Source: Pohlia nutans (taxonomy: Eukaryota; Streptophyta; Bryopsida; Bryales; Mniaceae). From it: a stretch of 64,000 nt of DNA. Location: positions 19,706,072-19,770,071 of the forward strand of contig CM040097.1 in NCBI GenBank assembly GCA_022496805.1. The letters are read 5' to 3'. The notes beneath the pieces are model-generated. The model saw only the letters and a program-made list of their open reading frames with translations, was not told the DNA's origin and searched no databases. Positions 59,301-64,000 of the stretch are shown piece by piece. The position numbers and the translations under genes are program-made. Within the stretch, counting starts at the first letter, position 1, and each line of letters starts with the position of its first letter.

Positions 59301-60940
59301 TCAAATAATCGATGAGTTTAATATGGAATTTATGATTCGAAGTCAAACCGACTCCACAGTTTGGTATGGACTTTCATTGACTACTGAATGTTGTGAGTGT
59401 GAAGATCGAGCTGCAATCTGCAAACATTTGTTAGCAGTACGAATGTTATTGGATGAACAATTACAACATTTGAAGAAATTACTTCCATCTCAAGAGCAAT
59501 TGTTTTATCATGAGGTAAATGATAATTATGAAGATGAAACCTCATCTTCTCAACGCAATGCACCGCCAACAAGCATGTTGAGCCCTTTACCAAATATATC
59601 GAGCCCTCCACCAAACAATGTTTTTGAAGGTATTATTCTAAACTCCCGGGATTTACAATGTAGATAGAATGTGTAGTACATTAATGTTTTAGTCTATGAA
59701 AATTTATCAAACGTTCTTATGATTATTATTATTAATTTTTAAACTCATTTTTTATATCGCAGAATGTAACGAGGATACAACACTTGAAAATCAAAACTCG
59801 GCGGTTTTTTCAATTTTTGAAGAAGTGCAACCATCTATTTCCAATGCTAAATTGGTCGATACCATTCAAAACAAAATCCAAGATTTGATGTCTAATTTCC
59901 TTGTACTTGAGAAGATGTCAATGTTAACTGTAAAAGAGCTTCAAGCTTTGGACAAAGCAGTCAACACATTTTCTAGGTCTATAAAACCTATATTCAATCC
60001 TCAAGCACAGCCAAAAACCATTCTTCTACCTCGAACTGGAACAAACATAGAATCGATTCAAGCACATGTTACGATGACAAGATTTGGTCATGGAAAACCG
60101 TGGGAGAAATAAGACTGTATTTCAAGCGCTGAAGATGTACATATTCGACAACCATCAGGTTTGATTTAATCTCTAGAGGAATCAAAATCTCAAATCGGGC
60201 CTTATGTTTCTTTTAGTAGTTTTAAGTAGGTCCAATGTGAACTTCATTTTATTCAAATTAGTTTTTTGTTATTATAAACGCATGCAATGTTCTTCAATGA
60301 TTTGAGTCATATACAATTTGGTCTCATATTAATTAAAATTTTCACAATATGCTAAATTGAATTTTTCATTTAAATCTATGAATCCTTGGGCCTTTATGGG
60401 TTAAAATATCATATAGATTAAATTTGTATATCATATGTATTCATTTTGAAAATACGCAAATGATGTTTTTTTTTTATAAAGTTTTGTAAAAGTGATTTTA
60501 AATTGTTTGTAGGTACATTGGGAAGTACAAGTAAAACTTTGGAGAAGCCCAAGACCACTGTTGAAGTACGACGACGAGAAACCTATGCAAAAAAACGTAA
60601 GCGACTACAACTACCAAAAAGCTTCAAACAGAAATGTCGATTGTGTGGAGACTACAACATGCTTTTGATTGGGGTGAAAACCATTGAATGTAGAAATTGT
60701 GGAACTTCCATTTCAAGAGGCGAACAACTATGCGGAACAACTAGAACTGATGGTTCTCTTGTTGAAAAGATGATAGAAGTTTTTGATGAGAATACAAACA
60801 AATGGTATATAGCAAGGGTTTCTAGCTTCAATGATGCAGAAGAGGGAATTAATGCTAAAACATACAATGTAGAACTTCAAGGTAGTGGCAAAGTCTTGGA
60901 AGGCATGACATTCCTAGATGAGAATGTTCGGTTTGCTTGA
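56369..60940 (+). pseudogene. MULE transposase with H2C2 zinc finger, SWIM and C-terminal zinc ribbon/Tudor-like parts
   Basis: Exons by GT-AG sites: from 56369 (acidic N-terminus), about 56711-57133, 57299-57526, 57678-57834, 58010-58989, 59120-59629, about 59762-60112, 60513-60940. Exon 2 holds an integrase-type H2C2 finger (HASRHPQCGIKATHDEI then CVECS). Exon 5 holds the MULE catalytic core: AIDSTFKTNQYGLPL (Asp 58308-58310), IVIDKSKIEYNAF (Asp 58509-58511), CWFHVKKAW, and NLVERLWHYIKY (Glu 58907-58909). Exon 6 holds a SWIM finger (CECEDRAAICKHLLAV). The last exon has CRLCG then CRNCG (zinc ribbon) followed by a possible Tudor-like fold (KWYIARVSSF). Broken by a frameshift in the T-run at 58387-58396, TGA 58971-58973 and TAG 59287-59289. 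All three catalytic residues remain, so decay is recent. Confidence 0.8.
60170..60400. repeat. Short TTAA-type repeat inside the MULE, copy 2
   Basis: Flanked by TTAA on both sides (60166-60169, 60401-60404). The right end, inverted, reads CCCATAAAGGCCCAAGGATT. It lies in the intron before the last transposase exon. 231 bp. Confidence 0.65.
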
Positions 60941-61015
60941 CATGTTTTTGTTTTTTTATTTTGATGATATATATTAAGTTTATCATAAGTAATTGTGTTT
61001 TTTATGATATATTAA

Positions 61016-61230
61016 ACCCCCATAGGACCAAAAAGCCCAAATTGGCATCATGTTTCTTATAGGAGTTTTAAGCATATTTTATATAGAATCCTTGTGTTCA
61101 AATTTAATTTTTCTTTGATCAACACATACAATGTTCTTCACTTAATCCGGTGATATGAAATTTGGGCCCTTCTAAAATGTATTTTTCATAATATGATAGA
61201 TTGCATTTGTCATTTAAAACTTGGACCTTT
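61016..61230. repeat. Short TTAA-type repeat inside the MULE, copy 3
   Basis: Starts after TTAA (61012-61015) with ACCCCCATAGGACC. Aligns in the same orientation with 60170-60400 (TATGTTTCTT, CATACAATGTTCTTCA, TTCATAATATG-like strings). The right end is degraded. Confidence 0.6.
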
Positions 61231-61339
61231 GCTAATTGCATGTGTTCAGTCTTTGGTTGGTTCAAGACTCATGTGGCTGGAGTGGTTCCCTGGATGGTTC
61301 AAATCTTCAATTCGTGGATGGGTATAACTTGCGTAAGTG

Positions 61340-61625
61340 TGGGGCATAACTCCGGGCAGCAGTGAATTTATCTCCAGTTGCAGTAACGCGGCCCAATTTT
61401 TTCAGCAGTTAATTTATCTCCAGCTGCTGGCGCTGACACTTGCTGCAGTAACGCGGGCGCTGACAGTTGCTGCTGCGGCTGCTGAGGCTCCCGGCCCCAC
61501 CCGACTTCATCACTGGTGAACCCCCGCGTTACTGAGGCCGCTCAATGGAGCTGCGCCCATCCGACGGCCCTCTGATCCCCTGCCGGCGGCTGAACGCCCG
61601 GCTTTCACCGCGCCTCAGTAACGCG
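61340..61625. repeat. Right TIR of the MULE
   Basis: Inverse of the left TIR; ends CCTCAGTAACGCG. It lies about 35 bp before the first recognisable leader sequence of the kinase gene. Confidence 0.85.
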
Positions 61626-61660
61626 GCCGTCCGGCTGCTTGAGAGGCTTCCAAACCCCAG

Positions 61661-62166
61661 CACCTTCTTCGCCAGGGTTTTCATTTCGTACCACCACGCA
61701 TCTGAAGCCTGCGCTTGCTTGCCTGCGAGGGTCTCTGTCGGGAGCTAGGAACATTGGCGTTGCCGTTTGTACTCTCCGCATCGATCACCGGCCCCGCTGT
61801 TCCGTTGACGGGTAAGAGCGGCATCTCGTTGCTGTTGCGGTCTTGTTGAACGTGCAGTCAATTGGGCTTCACTGCTTGTTGCTCTACTCAGGACCGCCCT
61901 TGAATTTTGAGTGTTTGGTCAGTTGTCGGTGCTGCAGCTCAATAATTTGCGATTGTCAGACACTTCCGCCCCTCACTCCTTCGCAAGGATTTGCATTTTG
62001 CACCACGCATCTGCAGTCTATGCTCTTTTGCTTGCATCAGGAGTATAGTTACGCTTTCTTCTCTTACTTGCTTGGGAGGAGCTGTGTCGGAGGTACGACA
62101 GCCGGCGTTGCCGTTGATTCTCTGAAGCTGCTCACAACATCGATCACCTGGCGGAATCCTTTACTG
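61661..62166 (+). repeat. Duplicated leader of the kinase gene, two exon-like copies
   Basis: Copy 1 (61661-61811) and copy 2 (about 61973-62166) share CCACGCATCTG, GGCGTTGCCGTT and CATCGATCACC in order. Each ends at a splice donor (GTAAGA at 61812, GTAATC at 62167). Acceptors TTCCACAG (62410-62417) and GGTGCAG (62426-62432) precede the kinase start. They look like alternative first exons. Confidence 0.5.
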
Positions 62167-62536
62167 GTAATCTCTTTGGCTTCTTCATCCTATTCTTGTC
62201 ATGATTCCTTTGAAGGTCAAGCATATTATTCTTCTCTGGATCTGTCTTTGAATAATGAGTGTTTCACACACTTGGGTATGTTGCAAGTAGTCTATGATCG
62301 CAACGTTGTCTCAGATTGTGCATGCAGCTCTCACTCTCATAGCGTTGGCATTATGCTTTCCATCCCTAATATTTTGGGAGAGCAATTCCCTGCCCTACAC
62401 GTCGTCTTTGTTCCACAGAATGATTGGTGCAGCGATTGCATTGAAGCAGTGACGCACTCTTGGAATAGCAATGGCAAGTATCAGTGGATGCTCACACCAG
62501 CTCATAGATTTGCGTTTGTCCGATCCTTCTTGTACA

Positions 62537-63808
62537 ATGGATGAGTCAAGCAAGAAGTTGGATTTTGGCACAACGACAGGAGTGAATGAAGAAGATTATG
62601 CATCGGCGTTAACGTCGTATTTCTCAACATTACAAGAGCAGATCGAGCAATCCAAGACTCACTGGAGCACGTTGATGGATCACTCGTGTGACACAGATGA
62701 AGAAGAAGTGGACTTTGGAGTGAGCAATCAACAAGAGTTCCGCGCTCTGCAGAGGCATCCCAATTGGGGTAGTTTCTTTGGAAATTTTAGTGGAGATGCA
62801 ATATCGACAGGTTTTGGTCATGAAGATTTAGGTGAATTGTTGATGGGGAAGAAGTTTGCAGAGGGTAGCCAAGCTGAGCTCTATGAAGCTCAAATCAAGT
62901 GGAATGATGCAAGCAGTGCTGAGCAAGATCAAAAACTCAACGTTGAATATGTGCTAAAGGTCTTCAAGGAGGGGACTCTTTTAAAACATGTGAAGTCCCA
63001 ATTGCCCACAGGATTGCTACAACACCATGTCGAGAATTTGAAAAATATAATGTCTCCTACACCAAAGGTGCTTCCACGGTATGTTTCTTCTACGCATCGG
63101 GGTATATTGTTGAAGAGTGGGAGATTTGCATTCCTTATGGAAAAGGAACATTTTGATTTGCGAACTTTGATTGAGCGCAAGTTGAAACTGAGAATTGGTG
63201 AAGACCGAGGACCATTTTCACAGGAAGAAGCTGAATTATTGATGTATTTGGTTGCTTTGGGGGTGGAATGGTTGCACAATCGTGACATTGTTCACAGAGA
63301 CTTGAAGGCATCAAATGTCCTAGTAAGTGAATTTGAAACTGGTTACCCAAGATGGGATAGTTTTGTGGCAGACTATGAATGCTCTGTTGGAGTTGTTGGC
63401 ACGACTTTCTTTAGGGCACCCGAGATTTTGCTGGCGTGCAAAGAGCGGAAGGTGAACGAAAGGCTGGAGGTGTTTTCAAGAACAGCAGATGTTTATAGCT
63501 ACGGAATGACTTGCTATGAAATCTTGACAGGGAAGCTTCCGTTTGAAGGTCATTCAGTGAGTGACAACTGCTCTTCTTTGATTGATCTTGTGATCAATCA
63601 ACAACTACGCCCTGTGGTACCTACATATGTTGAAGATTGGACCCGTGAACTATTGGATGGATGTTGGCAATCCGATCCTACTGCAAGACCTAGAATTGGA
63701 GAAATACTGAATGTACTTTCAACTAATTCAACATGTGTTAGAGAATGGGAGGTTCTTTTGAAGATGGAATATGGTGAAGATTTTAGATGGTATAACATTG
63801 GAGTTTAG
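62537..63808 (+). CDS. Protein kinase, Ser/Thr or TKL-like, with DYE in place of DFG
   Basis: Role: phosphoryl transfer to protein, likely soluble (no signal peptide or membrane segment). From ATG 62537 (CAATGG, good context) it has 423 residues. An in-frame ATG at 62471 would add 22 residues; I prefer 62537 but cannot exclude the other. Seen: residues 1-100 acidic, unrecognised; glycine loop region FAEGSQAELYEA (108-118); ATP-binding Lys141 (YVLKVF); HRDLKASN (253-260) with catalytic Asp255; metal-site motif DYE (279-281) instead of DFG; GVVGTTFFRAPEIL with APE (294-296); DVYSYGMTCYEI (318 on); ARPR (383-386). All basic catalytic residues are present, so activity is plausible. The MULE ends less than 1 kb upstream. 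Similar divergent kinases are, as far as I recall, common in mosses; that is from memory. Confidence 0.85.
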   Translation: MDESSKKLDFGTTTGVNEEDYASALTSYFSTLQEQIEQSKTHWSTLMDHSCDTDEEEVDFGVSNQQEFRALQRHPNWGSFFGNFSGDAISTGFGHEDLGELLMGKKFAEGSQAELYEAQIKWNDASSAEQDQKLNVEYVLKVFKEGTLLKHVKSQLPTGLLQHHVENLKNIMSPTPKVLPRYVSSTHRGILLKSGRFAFLMEKEHFDLRTLIERKLKLRIGEDRGPFSQEEAELLMYLVALGVEWLHNRDIVHRDLKASNVLVSEFETGYPRWDSFVADYECSVGVVGTTFFRAPEILLACKERKVNERLEVFSRTADVYSYGMTCYEILTGKLPFEGHSVSDNCSSLIDLVINQQLRPVVPTYVEDWTRELLDGCWQSDPTARPRIGEILNVLSTNSTCVREWEVLLKMEYGEDFRWYNIGV

Positions 63809-64000
63809 AAGTATTGGAAATGTTATATATAGAAGTGTTTGAATGTTAGTCTAGATATCTATATGATTTATAGATTTTGAATATGTGTATATTTATTAGA
63901 GGGTTTTCTTTCCGCAATGAAAGCATTAACTACAACTTCTTTTTTTATTGTGAATTAAGTATGATCATTGTGATGGATGATGTTCCCAAATGTCACATGG
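63809..64000. other. Kinase 3' flank
   Basis: AT-rich 3' untranslated sequence. No canonical AATAAA was seen; plant genes often use variants. Confidence 0.4.

Larger units (their letters stand above)
54641..61625 (+). mobile_element. Mutator-like element (MULE), about 7.0 kb
   Basis: Long inverted repeats bound it: the left one from 54641 (CGCGTTACTGAGGCGCGG) to about 55060, the right one from about 61340 to 61625. They match almost base for base over the outer 140 bp. Candidate 9-bp target copies are GGCCGACCC (54633-54641) and GGCCGTCCG (61625-61633), 7 of 9 identical, so the exact border is uncertain by 1-2 bp. Inside lie a multi-exon transposase (56369-60940), a fold-back MITE (55948-56094) and three short TTAA-type repeats. 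Known: long TIRs and 9-11 bp duplications mark Mutator-like elements. Confidence 0.85.

Noticed and set aside
61843..62544. 233-residue open frame before the kinase
   Set aside because: It overlaps the kinase start in another frame, spans probable leader introns and matches no domain.

Overview
The window looks like nuclear DNA of a land plant. Genes are split by GT-AG introns, intergenic DNA is AT-rich, and the families present (amino acid permease, dirigent protein, plant-type mitochondrial carrier) are plant families. The divergent kinase and the ParB-like/DNA-methylase gene make me favour a bryophyte, perhaps a moss. That placement is inference and needs a database search.

Three genes look intact. 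A two-exon secreted dirigent-like protein lies at 4061-5138 (+). A seven-exon amino acid permease of the AAP type, 510 residues, lies at 38558-44137 (+). A protein kinase with DYE in place of DFG lies at 62537-63808 (+). All exon joins of the first two keep frame.

Much of the rest is gene remains and mobile DNA. From the left: a dead pogo/Tigger transposase (89-1410, -); a large decayed multi-exon gene on the minus strand (15666-20402, with possible 5' exons up to 25870) that joins a ParB-like domain to an N4/N6 DNA methylase-like domain; a decayed PIF/Harbinger transposase (33573-35261, +); a mitochondrial carrier pseudogene (48890-49629, -); and a 7-kb Mutator-like element (54641-61625) with long terminal inverted repeats (TIRs), which ends just upstream of the kinase gene.

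Small non-autonomous DNA elements are unusually readable here, because several sit in coding sequence or in other repeats, so the empty site can be inferred. At least five families can be separated: about 250-277 bp elements with 8-bp target duplications (hAT-like, four copies plus one decayed); about 300 bp elements with TIR GGCCCATTCACAC and 3-bp duplications (two copies, one inside the Harbinger gene); 139-148 bp fold-back elements (two copies); a 218-bp fold-back element at a TA target inside the carrier exon; and elements flanked by TTAA with CCCCTAAAGG-like ends (several copies). There are also two tRNA-derived SINE-like elements, a 5S rRNA 3' fragment, a 1.56-kb element with 45-bp TIRs, and several minisatellites, notably in the permease gene and its flanks.

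Nothing bacterial-operon-like, no CRISPR array and no tRNA or rRNA gene likely to work was seen. Exon borders were read by eye; pseudogene exon calls are approximate.
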